Positions 7,495 to 15,520 of a DNA stretch of 64,000 nt are shown piece by piece. Position 1 is the stretch's first letter. Each line of letters begins with the position of its first letter. The notes beneath the pieces were generated by a model. The model was not told where the DNA came from. It was given only the letters and a program-made list of their open reading frames with translations, and searched no databases. The position numbers and the translations under genes are program-made. This DNA is from a virus, in the IMG/VR virus record IMGVR_UViG_3300031521_000014, positions 86,675-150,674 of that record. One strand, 5' to 3'.

Positions 7495-10452
7495 TTATTT
7501 TTTAGCATCTTCTTTAGCTTTGTCTTCTTCTTCTTTTTTCTTCTTAGCCTCATCATCTGCTTTTTTCTTTTCTTCTTCTTCCTTAGCTTTTTTATCAGCT
7601 TCGGCTTTATCATCTACTTCTTTATCCGTAGTTGCATCTGAGTTTTCATCTGTAGTCTCTTCAGGAGCTTCTTCTGCCTTTTCAGGTTCAGGCTCATCTT
7701 CCGTACCGGTATCAGTTGTGTCTGGTTCTTCAGAAGTACCTTCTTCTACAGGTTCATCGGTAGATTCTTCACTTCCTTCATCTGGTGTAGCTTCCGGTTC
7801 TTCTGCGGTATCATTTTCATCACCACCGAAATTATCACTGAAGTCATCACTGCCACCTATATCTCCACCATTAGTATCAGTGTCAGTATCGCTACCTTCT
7901 TCACCTCCACCAGATGTCTCACCATAAGTATCTTCAGTATCACTAGCACCATCTGCAGGAGCACTCACTTTTTCCATCTTGATATCAAGTTTTGTTGTCA
8001 TCTTTTGTAATTCACCAAGGAACGGAACAATAGAGTCACCAAGATTTTTCATAAAGGATGTGAAGTTACCAAATGCATTAAAGACATAACCATTAGTATC
8101 ATCTTTAATAATAAATTCTGATAACTCTGGCATATAGTCATTATCGGCCATCCATTTACGAATCATAACTGCTTTTAATACACCTTTAATAATATCAATC
8201 TTACCACCTACAGCACCAATAAGTTCTGAACCCATAACTTCAGCTGGGAACATAATATCAATGTTCTCTTCTAGTGCTGTTTTAAAGGACTGGAAGGCAT
8301 CGTGGAGTGTTTGAGCTTCAGTTGTCTCTGGAGATGGTAGTTCAGTCTTTATTTCGCTTATGATAATATCTATTAACGCATCTAATAAGTCGTCATCTTT
8401 TAAATTCTTAATACTACCAACACTATCTTCATTTAGTATATCACGATCGTCATTATTTTTACCAACAGAACGAACATGTTTTTTAATCTCAGCAAGCTGT
8501 GCTTTTAAAAGTATTTTTAATTTATCTTTAAAAGCGTAATCATTCTTACAAAGTTTTCTGACATGTTTTGTTACCATAATCATTAGTCTGGTTTGTAACT
8601 GTTTTGTTTGTTTAGCAAACAATAAGTTCTTAGCAACAACAGAGGTTGCAAAATCTGAACTATACCCTGATTCTACGATTTCAGGTGTTAAGCCGTATGC
8701 TAAGTAGATCATTGTTCTAACAGATTCATCTGTACTATCATCAGGTATAACTTTGCTACCACCTTCATTAGAGATATCTAATGACATGTTAGGTAACCCA
8801 GCAGCTTCACCTTTAGGATCAATAATGATACCTGCAGATTGTCCCCACGCTACAAGATCATTAATATTTGATAAACCAAAAGGTGCAGTACTCGCACGTG
8901 TCTTAATATACTCTGATCTAACCATATCAATAGTACCCTGAGGATCAGTATCATTCTCATCAAGATCAATAGATATTTTGGTAGTCGTTGTACTGTTCTT
9001 AATAGATGCTAGTACTTTTGTAAATAATAAGATAGAACGTATAGAGTGTAACATAGCTGTTTTCTCTATAAGAGATTTACCTGTTCCATTCTCTCTATAA
9101 TCAAAAGCATAGAACGCCATATTTTCAGCTGGGATGTAAACTAATTTTGTACGTTTAGATCTCAAAGCTCTAAAGAACATTACTCTATAGATATCCGTAT
9201 TATCTCTGATTGTAGCAAGTGAATCATACCCACCTTTTTCAATTGCTTTACGAATAGCATCATCAACAACACGATTATAGATTTCTTCAATGTTCTTAAT
9301 AGTTGGTTCTTTAGAAGTAATACCTACCAAAGCTGACTTAGCTCTGTTAATAACACTGTTCTCTGTAGCTTGTAACATATTCGTTCGCATCATATTAGAC
9401 ATCTGATCTTCATTATATTCAGTTGTTGTTCTAATAGGAGAACCTTTCTCATCAAGCATTGCAAAGAATCCTATTTGTTTTGTAGGATCGTTAATAACGT
9501 ATAATGGTATCAGTGACTCAACAGGTATTTTAAATACCATGGCTTTACCAATAGATTTTCTATCTGTTAGATCATCTGGGGTAATAGATACAAACTCTTT
9601 AAACTCATCACCATCATTAATCCTGAATAAACTATAAAGTTCATCATAAACAGGTTGTACGTTAAAATCAATAGACTCTTTACTTAACTCTTGTTCACGT
9701 TTTTCATACGCTCTAGCCGGTTTAAACATGATTGTTTTATCATCAGTGATGTCAAACATAAGATCATCAGTAGTAAATTTTACATTAGCACCTTTGTCCT
9801 CTAATGAGACACCGTCTTTTTTATAAGCAAGACGTGTTACTGAAGATGCCAGTTCACTTTCTGTATATTCAAAAGAAAGATTTTCCGTAGAAACATGTTT
9901 AATTTCTGGATCAGGATCTATTAACTTTCTATCCTCTCCTGATAATTTCTTGTAGTTATCCATATTGACTTTACCATCAGTCTTAATGGCATCGGTACCA
10001 TTAATAAGCATATCGACTGCGGCCTCTGATACAATTACTTGTGCCCATGAACCTTTTGTAAAATAAGCTTCTCTTAAGATATCGGTTAGCATTTCTTCAA
10101 AGTTAAATTCTTTATTTAAATATTTCTCAGTAAGAGAAGCGATCGAAGATTTTAAATCATCGGGTAAGTTAACTGTTGATAAAGAATATGATATAGTTGT
10201 TGATAACAAGTTATTAGGAGATAAGATACTAGCGGTGATGATTTGTATACATTTTTCAATATCTGGAAATAATTCTGTAATGTTATCATTGTTTTTTATC
10301 TTGTCAATATTATGACGTATCACACCTTGATAATCCACTGTTCTCGCCGGAACGGTCATTTCTCTGGCGCTAACGTTCAATTTAGTGATTATGGCGGCAG
10401 TTCCTAGATCGCCCTTTTCTAACTTAGGTATCAAACCTTTATTTGTATTCAT
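7495..10452 (-). CDS. Portal protein with long charged C-terminal tail (985 aa)
   Basis: Forms the ring at the capsid vertex through which DNA is packaged. The N-terminal two thirds show portal-like features: 'EKCIQIITASILSP', then 'YDYRENGTGKSLIEKT', then a long clip/stem-like section with 'STTTTKISIDLDEND' and 'AYGLTPEIVESG'. It is longer than typical portals because residues ~830-985 are low complexity: first strongly acidic (D, E, T, S, G, P) and finally ~45 residues of alternating K and E/D. ATG 10452 is preferred over 10458 because AAGG then lies eight bases upstream instead of two. It is divergent from the gene at 10475 with only 22 bases between start codons. Head-to-tail order with the capsid cluster supports the call, which rests on pattern and context. 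Confidence 0.65.
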   Translation of the reverse strand: MNTNKGLIPKLEKGDLGTAAIITKLNVSAREMTVPARTVDYQGVIRHNIDKIKNNDNITELFPDIEKCIQIITASILSPNNLLSTTISYSLSTVNLPDDLKSSIASLTEKYLNKEFNFEEMLTDILREAYFTKGSWAQVIVSEAAVDMLINGTDAIKTDGKVNMDNYKKLSGEDRKLIDPDPEIKHVSTENLSFEYTESELASSVTRLAYKKDGVSLEDKGANVKFTTDDLMFDITDDKTIMFKPARAYEKREQELSKESIDFNVQPVYDELYSLFRINDGDEFKEFVSITPDDLTDRKSIGKAMVFKIPVESLIPLYVINDPTKQIGFFAMLDEKGSPIRTTTEYNEDQMSNMMRTNMLQATENSVINRAKSALVGITSKEPTIKNIEEIYNRVVDDAIRKAIEKGGYDSLATIRDNTDIYRVMFFRALRSKRTKLVYIPAENMAFYAFDYRENGTGKSLIEKTAMLHSIRSILLFTKVLASIKNSTTTTKISIDLDENDTDPQGTIDMVRSEYIKTRASTAPFGLSNINDLVAWGQSAGIIIDPKGEAAGLPNMSLDISNEGGSKVIPDDSTDESVRTMIYLAYGLTPEIVESGYSSDFATSVVAKNLLFAKQTKQLQTRLMIMVTKHVRKLCKNDYAFKDKLKILLKAQLAEIKKHVRSVGKNNDDRDILNEDSVGSIKNLKDDDLLDALIDIIISEIKTELPSPETTEAQTLHDAFQSFKTALEENIDIMFPAEVMGSELIGAVGGKIDIIKGVLKAVMIRKWMADNDYMPELSEFIIKDDTNGYVFNAFGNFTSFMKNLGDSIVPFLGELQKMTTKLDIKMEKVSAPADGASDTEDTYGETSGGGEEGSDTDTDTNGGDIGGSDDFSDNFGGDENDTAEEPEATPDEGSEESTDEPVEEGTSEEPDTTDTGTEDEPEPEKAEEAPEETTDENSDATTDKEVDDKAEADKKAKEEEEKKKADDEAKKKKEEEDKAKEDAKK

Positions 10453-10460
10453 ATTCATTA

Positions 10461-10468
10461 CCTTAAGG
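10461..10468. promoter_or_regulatory. Palindromic ribosome-binding site shared by two divergent genes
   Basis: CCTTAAGG is its own reverse complement. Read on the plus strand its AAGG precedes the ATG at 10475 by six bases; on the minus strand it precedes the portal ATG at 10452 by eight bases. There is no room for promoters between the genes, so each must be transcribed from inside or beyond the other. Confidence 0.7.
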
Positions 10469-10474
10469 ATTAAG

Positions 10475-12946
10475 ATGTTCAGTACTCTTGACGAATACAA
10501 TGAGAAACTCTTGTATCTCACTAATTCCCTAAATATAAAATTAATAGATGTAGCTGCAGCTATGAATAATGGGGTTGTTGCTGCTGGATATTCCATCCCT
10601 GATAATAAAGAGGAATGGAAATACTTTTTAAATATTTCTGGTCAAAGACATATTACCAATAGCGATGTTAAAATAACCATTATAGAAACATCTGAAGTAG
10701 TTTCTCTTACTAAAGAAATATTAGTAAAATACCCTTATACAAAATCAGAATTGTTAAAACAAGATAAGTATTATATCAATCTTACAGAAGCATATCCTAA
10801 TGATACTTTATTTATTAAAGGGTGTATGTACCCTTGTGATATATCTGCAGCAGTAGCTGCTGATGAGGGAACTATACTTTCTTATGATACTAATCTGGTA
10901 GAAGTTTCTGAATATACCCTAATTTCTGATTTAGAGGGTTATGTTCAACGTTTTCTAAAACGTTGGAATGTCAAAGCATATACTATTGTTGATGGGCTTT
11001 ATCTATCAGGTTTAATAGCAGTACTCTATGCTAATATACCGCCACAAATTACAGCAATACGTGTAAGTAAGATAAACACTGCTGAAGTACATAGTTTCTT
11101 TTTAGAACATTTCTTTCGTTCTAATCTTAATCTGTGGGATGATGTACAGGTACTTAAGCCACAAACGATCTATTGGTTATACCGAAATCTAAAATACTTA
11201 AGAAAAAACTTAGGTAAACAAAAGACATTAGACCTCATACTAACAAAAGTATTTGATACTAACAGTTATGGTGTTGGAACGTATAATATAAAGATACCAG
11301 ATCAGTTAGTTAATACTAACTTTATAAATGATCCAACAGTCCCGTATTTTAAACGACAAGATCCTATCGTTGTTAGTGAAGGTCTTAATAAATCATTTAC
11401 AACAGATAACTCTGAAACATTAACACTACCTGAGTTTATAACATTAGAAGAAACTAGAAGTGTTAATATGGATATAGTTCCAACAACAGATATTATAACC
11501 TTTGATACAAGTATCTTACAAAATAACTTAAAGTATCAAAGACACAACACTGTTAAAACAAAAGCTATTACCGTTAGTACTATTAAACTTTTTGATAGTA
11601 AGAATGTTGACATCTTAGAGCTTATCCTTTATTACTGGGCACATGCTGTTAAGAATGATAGTTATAACACAGTTGTTGACTATACAGAACCTAATACAGT
11701 TTCTATAAGTGCTGATACGTTAATAGATTATACGGATCCTAATAGTAATCAGTTCTTCACATTGACACCTAGACAAGGTTTATTGTTTTTAATTAAGCAA
11801 CTATTGTTTATAACTGGTAATACAAGTTTACCATTATCAACTTTAAATTATGCTGTATTATCAACAGATACAGATCGTTTTGATACTGTTGTCAAGAACT
11901 CTTATCACGATGGGTATACTGAAACATTCGTACCTTTTATTAAGGATGCCCTACCAAAAGACATGGGTGATATGAATAGTGTTTTAGAATTCAACACCTA
12001 TCTTACTAAAGTGATGGACTACCATGGTTTAGTATGGACACTTGATAGTAATAGTGAAAATGCTCTTGTAAGTATGAATATTAAAAATATCATGGGTAAG
12101 ATGTTATTATCCGATACTTTTGATTTAACAACAGCCGGTAAATCATTAACAATTGATGAGCTTATTCTTAAAGAGAATAAAACCTATACGATGACAAATA
12201 ACTTTAATGTTTATAACTCTATGACTGTTTTAATAAAAGCATTTACGGGTATAGATATTGATCCTTATTTAAATATTAGAGATAGGCTAACATGTCTTAC
12301 GAATATTCTTAATAAGTTAACATCGTATACAGTACAGTGTATTAAGCCTGATGCTGTTAAAGATGAAATTCCTGTATACTACAATAACATACAGAACGTT
12401 CGTGCAATTAACGGCCTTGTAGCGTGTTTAGATGCCGATCTAACTCCTCTAGAATTAAACTATGTCCATATTAAGGCAATAGCCAATGATTTTAGAGACA
12501 GACTTACATTTTTTAGTTATATCACTAATCCGTTAGCAGGGATGTGTTCTAAACCTATTTCAGGATATGCCGTTATTGATGATACCGTTAATGAGTTTGA
12601 GATAGAGACGAGCACACCAGCTACAAGAATAAGTGTTATGGATAAAGTTATCTGTGATGCTAAGTATGTTAATTACAAAGACCAATTCTTAATAGGAATA
12701 ACCAGTGAAGTCTATCCTAATGAGAAATTTATAGGTAATGTTGTTGCTAGCTCTGAGGTCCCTATAGACGCAGTAGCAAGTTTTAGTACAACTAGCCCTG
12801 ATACAAGAGTTATTGTCTCTAAGGACCAGCTAGAGGGTCTAGCTGTTGTTATAGAGGATGATGATTTTGAAATCTATCAACCGTCTCCTATTAGAGATAT
12901 AGTTGTCTCTGATATTGAAACAATTTATACTGTAGAAAAGCCATAG
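10475..12946 (+). CDS. Large unknown protein, probably structural (823 aa)
   Basis: The ATG at 10475 is chosen because AAGGAT lies directly upstream and the open frame further upstream only covers the start of the portal gene in antisense. The protein is strand-rich with several 'YTEPN' and 'YTDPN' turns near residues 410-430 and no coiled coil, signal peptide or membrane segment. The C-terminus is acidic ('VVIEDDDFEIYQPSP'). Its place beside the portal and its size suggest a virion protein (phiKZ also has a large unknown gene next to its portal), but no motif confirms this. Confidence 0.8.
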   Translation: MFSTLDEYNEKLLYLTNSLNIKLIDVAAAMNNGVVAAGYSIPDNKEEWKYFLNISGQRHITNSDVKITIIETSEVVSLTKEILVKYPYTKSELLKQDKYYINLTEAYPNDTLFIKGCMYPCDISAAVAADEGTILSYDTNLVEVSEYTLISDLEGYVQRFLKRWNVKAYTIVDGLYLSGLIAVLYANIPPQITAIRVSKINTAEVHSFFLEHFFRSNLNLWDDVQVLKPQTIYWLYRNLKYLRKNLGKQKTLDLILTKVFDTNSYGVGTYNIKIPDQLVNTNFINDPTVPYFKRQDPIVVSEGLNKSFTTDNSETLTLPEFITLEETRSVNMDIVPTTDIITFDTSILQNNLKYQRHNTVKTKAITVSTIKLFDSKNVDILELILYYWAHAVKNDSYNTVVDYTEPNTVSISADTLIDYTDPNSNQFFTLTPRQGLLFLIKQLLFITGNTSLPLSTLNYAVLSTDTDRFDTVVKNSYHDGYTETFVPFIKDALPKDMGDMNSVLEFNTYLTKVMDYHGLVWTLDSNSENALVSMNIKNIMGKMLLSDTFDLTTAGKSLTIDELILKENKTYTMTNNFNVYNSMTVLIKAFTGIDIDPYLNIRDRLTCLTNILNKLTSYTVQCIKPDAVKDEIPVYYNNIQNVRAINGLVACLDADLTPLELNYVHIKAIANDFRDRLTFFSYITNPLAGMCSKPISGYAVIDDTVNEFEIETSTPATRISVMDKVICDAKYVNYKDQFLIGITSEVYPNEKFIGNVVASSEVPIDAVASFSTTSPDTRVIVSKDQLEGLAVVIEDDDFEIYQPSPIRDIVVSDIETIYTVEKP

Positions 12947-12954
12947 TTCGGTGA

Positions 12955-12991
12955 ACAGATAACACTAACCAGAAAGGTTAGTGTTATCTGT
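12955..12991 (+). terminator. Intrinsic terminator
   Basis: Perfect 16-bp stem (12955-12970 with 12976-12991), AGAAA loop, then TTTCCAATGTTTTTT. It separates the 823-residue gene from the small membrane peptide gene. Confidence 0.88.
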
Positions 12992-13011
12992 ATTTCCAAT
13001 GTTTTTTAAGA

Positions 13012-13022
13012 ATATATTATAA
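13012..13022 (+). promoter_or_regulatory. Candidate phage promoter (TATATTAT motif)
   Basis: ATATATTATAA directly downstream of a terminator and 51 bases before the small gene at 13074. It shares the TATATTAT core with other unit starts. Confidence 0.45.
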
Positions 13023-13073
13023 TATTGTAAATGAGTCGAAATTATTTACAAAAAACATCTTAAGGAGTAATCC

Positions 13074-13229
13074 ATGTTGCCAAGTATCAAAGGTTCTAGT
13101 GTCTTAGAAAATGCTATTGCAAAATCGCTTAATGCCAAGATTGATCAGATTGAAAAATCTGAAAGAGTCTCACGTGTCGCAGGGTTAGTAGTTATTGCTA
13201 CTATCCTTATATTCTTATTCGTATTATGA
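13074..13229 (+). CDS. Small single-pass membrane protein (51 aa)
   Basis: ATG start with AAGGAG seven bases upstream, TGA stop. The N-terminal ~33 residues are helical and mixed-charge ('KIDQIEKSERVSR'); the last ~17 are fully hydrophobic ('AGLVVIATILIFLFVL'), a tail-anchored membrane segment. The gene is its own unit: promoter-like motif and terminator upstream, bidirectional terminator downstream. That isolation and the good ribosome site make it credible despite its size. Possible roles include holin-like or membrane-associated regulator, but nothing in the sequence decides this. Confidence 0.8.
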   Translation: MLPSIKGSSVLENAIAKSLNAKIDQIEKSERVSRVAGLVVIATILIFLFVL

Positions 13230-13232
13230 TAT

Positions 13233-13267
13233 AAGATACAGGATGGGTATTACCCATCCTGTATCTT
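13233..13267. terminator. Bidirectional terminator
   Basis: Near-perfect palindrome (13233-13249 with 13251-13267; 15 bp of stem with a five-base loop) between the small membrane gene and the convergent gene at 13304; T-rich sequence follows on the plus strand. Confidence 0.88.
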
Positions 13268-13303
13268 TATTATTATTTTTTTTTTATTTCTGTTCACCGA
13301 ACA

Positions 13304-13984
13304 TTATCGTTCTAGTACATTTGCTTTAATATGCATCGCTTGAAAATAAGTTTCTAATGTTTTACCACTGGTAACACCTGAAGAATAATTTCTTAGATCA
13401 GCTTGTGAAGCCTCACCAGTATTGAATAACATACTAACTAAGGCATTACCTTCACCTTCATCACCACCACGAGTTTTCATAAGCTCAACGATACTTTCAT
13501 CGAACCCTTGACCTATTAGGATATATAGCTCTGGTCCTGTTAGTTTTGAAGATTTAGAATCTCCCGTTACTTGTCCTGTTAAAGAATCTATTTTTTTATA
13601 ATCTGTTGGTATTGATATCTTCTTCGTTAACAGCTGCGCTACTCTACGAATAGGTAGTAACAATACTAGTGACTCATGAGGTATAGTGTAACCTGGCAAG
13701 TCTTCAGTTTCACTTACTGATAATTTTTGAAAGAAACTATAGCCAAGTTCTTTAGCTATCTTAGTATTATTCTCAACACTAATCTTACCTTCAGTATCAG
13801 TAGGGACTATAACTGATAAGGTAATCTTATCATTTTCTAGATCTTTCATAAAGACATCAAATTGCTCATCTGACATTTTAGAAAATACCTGTTTCTCATA
13901 AAGCTCAGATGTAAACGTACTTCCAGTTATTTTTGTAATATACATTAACGCCATATCTTGTACTTTTTTACGTGCTGCATTCAT
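13304..13984 (-). CDS. Putative RNA polymerase beta C-terminal piece (226 aa)
   Basis: The stretch 'IDSLTGQVTGDSKSSKLTG' followed by 'PELYIL' (near residues 135-160) resembles the beta C-terminal 'DGRTGExF...VTVGxxYML' segment, and the end 'GKTLETYFQAMHI' resembles 'GEMEVWALEAYG'. The 1431-residue beta protein at 47491 stops just before this region, so this gene could supply the missing part, including the clamp-anchoring switch. In phiKZ the virion polymerase beta C-terminal part is a short separate gene (gp149, from memory) lying between the portal and the recombination genes, as here. AAAAGG lies eight bases before the ATG. Evidence is pattern plus context; a profile search would decide. 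Confidence 0.5.
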   Translation of the reverse strand: MNAARKKVQDMALMYITKITGSTFTSELYEKQVFSKMSDEQFDVFMKDLENDKITLSVIVPTDTEGKISVENNTKIAKELGYSFFQKLSVSETEDLPGYTIPHESLVLLLPIRRVAQLLTKKISIPTDYKKIDSLTGQVTGDSKSSKLTGPELYILIGQGFDESIVELMKTRGGDEGEGNALVSMLFNTGEASQADLRNYSSGVTSGKTLETYFQAMHIKANVLER

Positions 13985-14000
13985 ATCATAACCTTTTAGT

Positions 14001-14028
14001 TATGTAGTAGGGAATTCCCTACTACATA
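14001..14028 (-). terminator. Palindromic hairpin between two minus-strand genes
   Basis: Perfect 28-base palindrome. Its right arm contains the stop codon of the 282-residue gene, and on the minus strand it is followed at once by the AAAAGG ribosome site of the 226-residue gene, so it may set their relative expression. No long T run follows. Confidence 0.6.
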
Positions 14029-14870
14029 CCATATTCAATATAAAGATTTCTATCACCTGGTTTGATTAAACCGATGTTAAATGTTTTGTGTTGCACTGGA
14101 GAATATCCATAAACTTGATAAGGCGCTACATAAACATCTGATGTATCTGTAATAAAATCAGATACTTTTCCAAGTTTAATAAGTACACGTGGGCGAGTTT
14201 CACCACGCATTATGAATGTCTGATTGGAACCTGTTTGTTCAAAAAGATTGGTATCCCTATAGGCACTATCAGGATCAGTACCTTGTAGTGTTACAAGTAA
14301 CGTGGTTGTGATTGAATTCTCAATACCATCTGGTAATTCCATATGAGTCTGTGCTGTAACAAGGTTACCCTCATTAATGAACTTATCATTGTCATCGATA
14401 TTGGTAATATTAAGAATAGTGCCAACCATATCAATAAGGTTATCTTTAACAATCATACTATCACTGTTTCTAAAGAATGAAATCTCAGATATAAATAGAA
14501 AATCTGAGAACTTTCTATCGTAAACAACCATACCGCCTGAACTCATAATAGGATTGATAACATCACCCACACGAATAAATCTTTTCTTATTGGCATTGCG
14601 TTTCTCGTACACTTCGTCACAGATGAAAGTTTCGTAATCTACATTACCAAGTTTAACAGGCACAGGGGTGTTAACTGTTTTATAAACAAATCGTGATAGT
14701 TCAGCATCATCAATTGTCATAAATGGTCTACCTGCTTTTAAAGAAAATCTTAAAACTATTTTTGATACCTTACGCTCATACGTACCATCAGCATTTTTAA
14801 CAGTGTTGTATACGGTAGCATACCTGTCTTCTAATTTGTCAGCATAATCATTTACTATTTTTACAGCCAT
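14022..14870 (-). CDS. Unknown protein, possibly structural (282 aa)
   Basis: Strand-rich protein with no membrane segment or coiled coil. Seen features: a charged N-terminus 'DYADKLEDRYATVYNTV', 'CDEVYEKRNANKKRF' near residue 87, and a C-terminus rich in Y and G ending 'GDRNLYIEYGM'. AGGAT lies upstream of the ATG. It follows the 148-residue gene by nine bases in a four-gene minus-strand run after UvsX. The beta-rich composition would suit a head-tail connector or baseplate protein, but I recognise no family. Confidence 0.85.
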   Translation of the reverse strand: MAVKIVNDYADKLEDRYATVYNTVKNADGTYERKVSKIVLRFSLKAGRPFMTIDDAELSRFVYKTVNTPVPVKLGNVDYETFICDEVYEKRNANKKRFIRVGDVINPIMSSGGMVVYDRKFSDFLFISEISFFRNSDSMIVKDNLIDMVGTILNITNIDDNDKFINEGNLVTAQTHMELPDGIENSITTTLLVTLQGTDPDSAYRDTNLFEQTGSNQTFIMRGETRPRVLIKLGKVSDFITDTSDVYVAPYQVYGYSPVQHKTFNIGLIKPGDRNLYIEYGM

Positions 14871-14879
14871 TGTTATATC

Positions 14880-15326
14880 CTAAGCTAAAGTTTCATAAAC
14901 TCTGTTATGTTTAAAGAATCCGCATACTCGTGAGTAAATACGTTCAAGCCAAGACATAACATCGCCATCATTAAAAAACTCTAAAAAGATGGGTAATACA
15001 GAATTTCCAGATCTGCTTACGTATCTTAGAGAGATTAATCTAAAGTGTCTATTAATAATACAGCGCTGCACATCACTTGATTTATCCTTAATTGCTATAA
15101 TAGAAGGATCGGATGTAAAGGCCTTGATAGCCTCTGGCATAGCAGCAACTTTAAAGCATCTTACAATTAAATCATATACGTCAACATCATTAACATCTTT
15201 TGGAGCAAAATAACGCTCCACGCCTTCAGCAATAGGTTTTCGTCCGGAACCATTTACTAATTTTAATCCGGCTTTCTTAGCTTCTTCCCTAACATCAACC
15301 GGGACTGAGGGTTTATTACTTCTCAT
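14880..15326 (-). CDS. Unknown protein (148 aa)
   Basis: Begins 'MRSNKPSVPVDVREEAKKAG', with a helical C-terminal half ending 'IYSRVCGFFKHNRVYETLA'. The start overlaps the stop of the 65-residue gene (ATGA), with AAAAGGAAG upstream, so translation is coupled. No domain recognised. It belongs to the same minus-strand unit as UvsX. Confidence 0.85.
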   Translation of the reverse strand: MRSNKPSVPVDVREEAKKAGLKLVNGSGRKPIAEGVERYFAPKDVNDVDVYDLIVRCFKVAAMPEAIKAFTSDPSIIAIKDKSSDVQRCIINRHFRLISLRYVSRSGNSVLPIFLEFFNDGDVMSWLERIYSRVCGFFKHNRVYETLA

Positions 15327-15520
15327 AACACTTCCTTTTCTTCTTTTATTTTTTCTTCAATACAGGATATTATTGTTACATTATTTTTGGGATAGTCATT
15401 TTTAAATTCCATTACAGCATAATCTTTAGCTTCCTCTTCTGAAGAAGCTATCTTTACTATATGTTTATCCCCTAATGATTTTACATCACTTCTTAGCAAC
15501 AGGTTGTACAAACTTAGCAT
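15323..15520 (-). CDS. Small unknown protein (65 aa)
   Basis: Overlaps the end of uvsX by 35 bases and the start of the 148-residue gene by four, with GAAGGAG before its ATG. The sequence reads as beta-alpha-beta ('KHIVKIASSEEEAKDYAVMEF', then 'NNVTIISCIEEKIKEEKE') with a charged end. A small accessory factor to the recombinase is possible from position alone. Confidence 0.75.
   Translation of the reverse strand: MLSLYNLLLRSDVKSLGDKHIVKIASSEEEAKDYAVMEFKNDYPKNNVTIISCIEEKIKEEKEVL

Noticed and set aside
7520-7927. Ser-rich open frame on the plus strand
   Set aside because: It is the antisense of the acidic portal tail; Asp/Glu/Thr codons read backwards give Ser, and there is no ribosome site or promoter.
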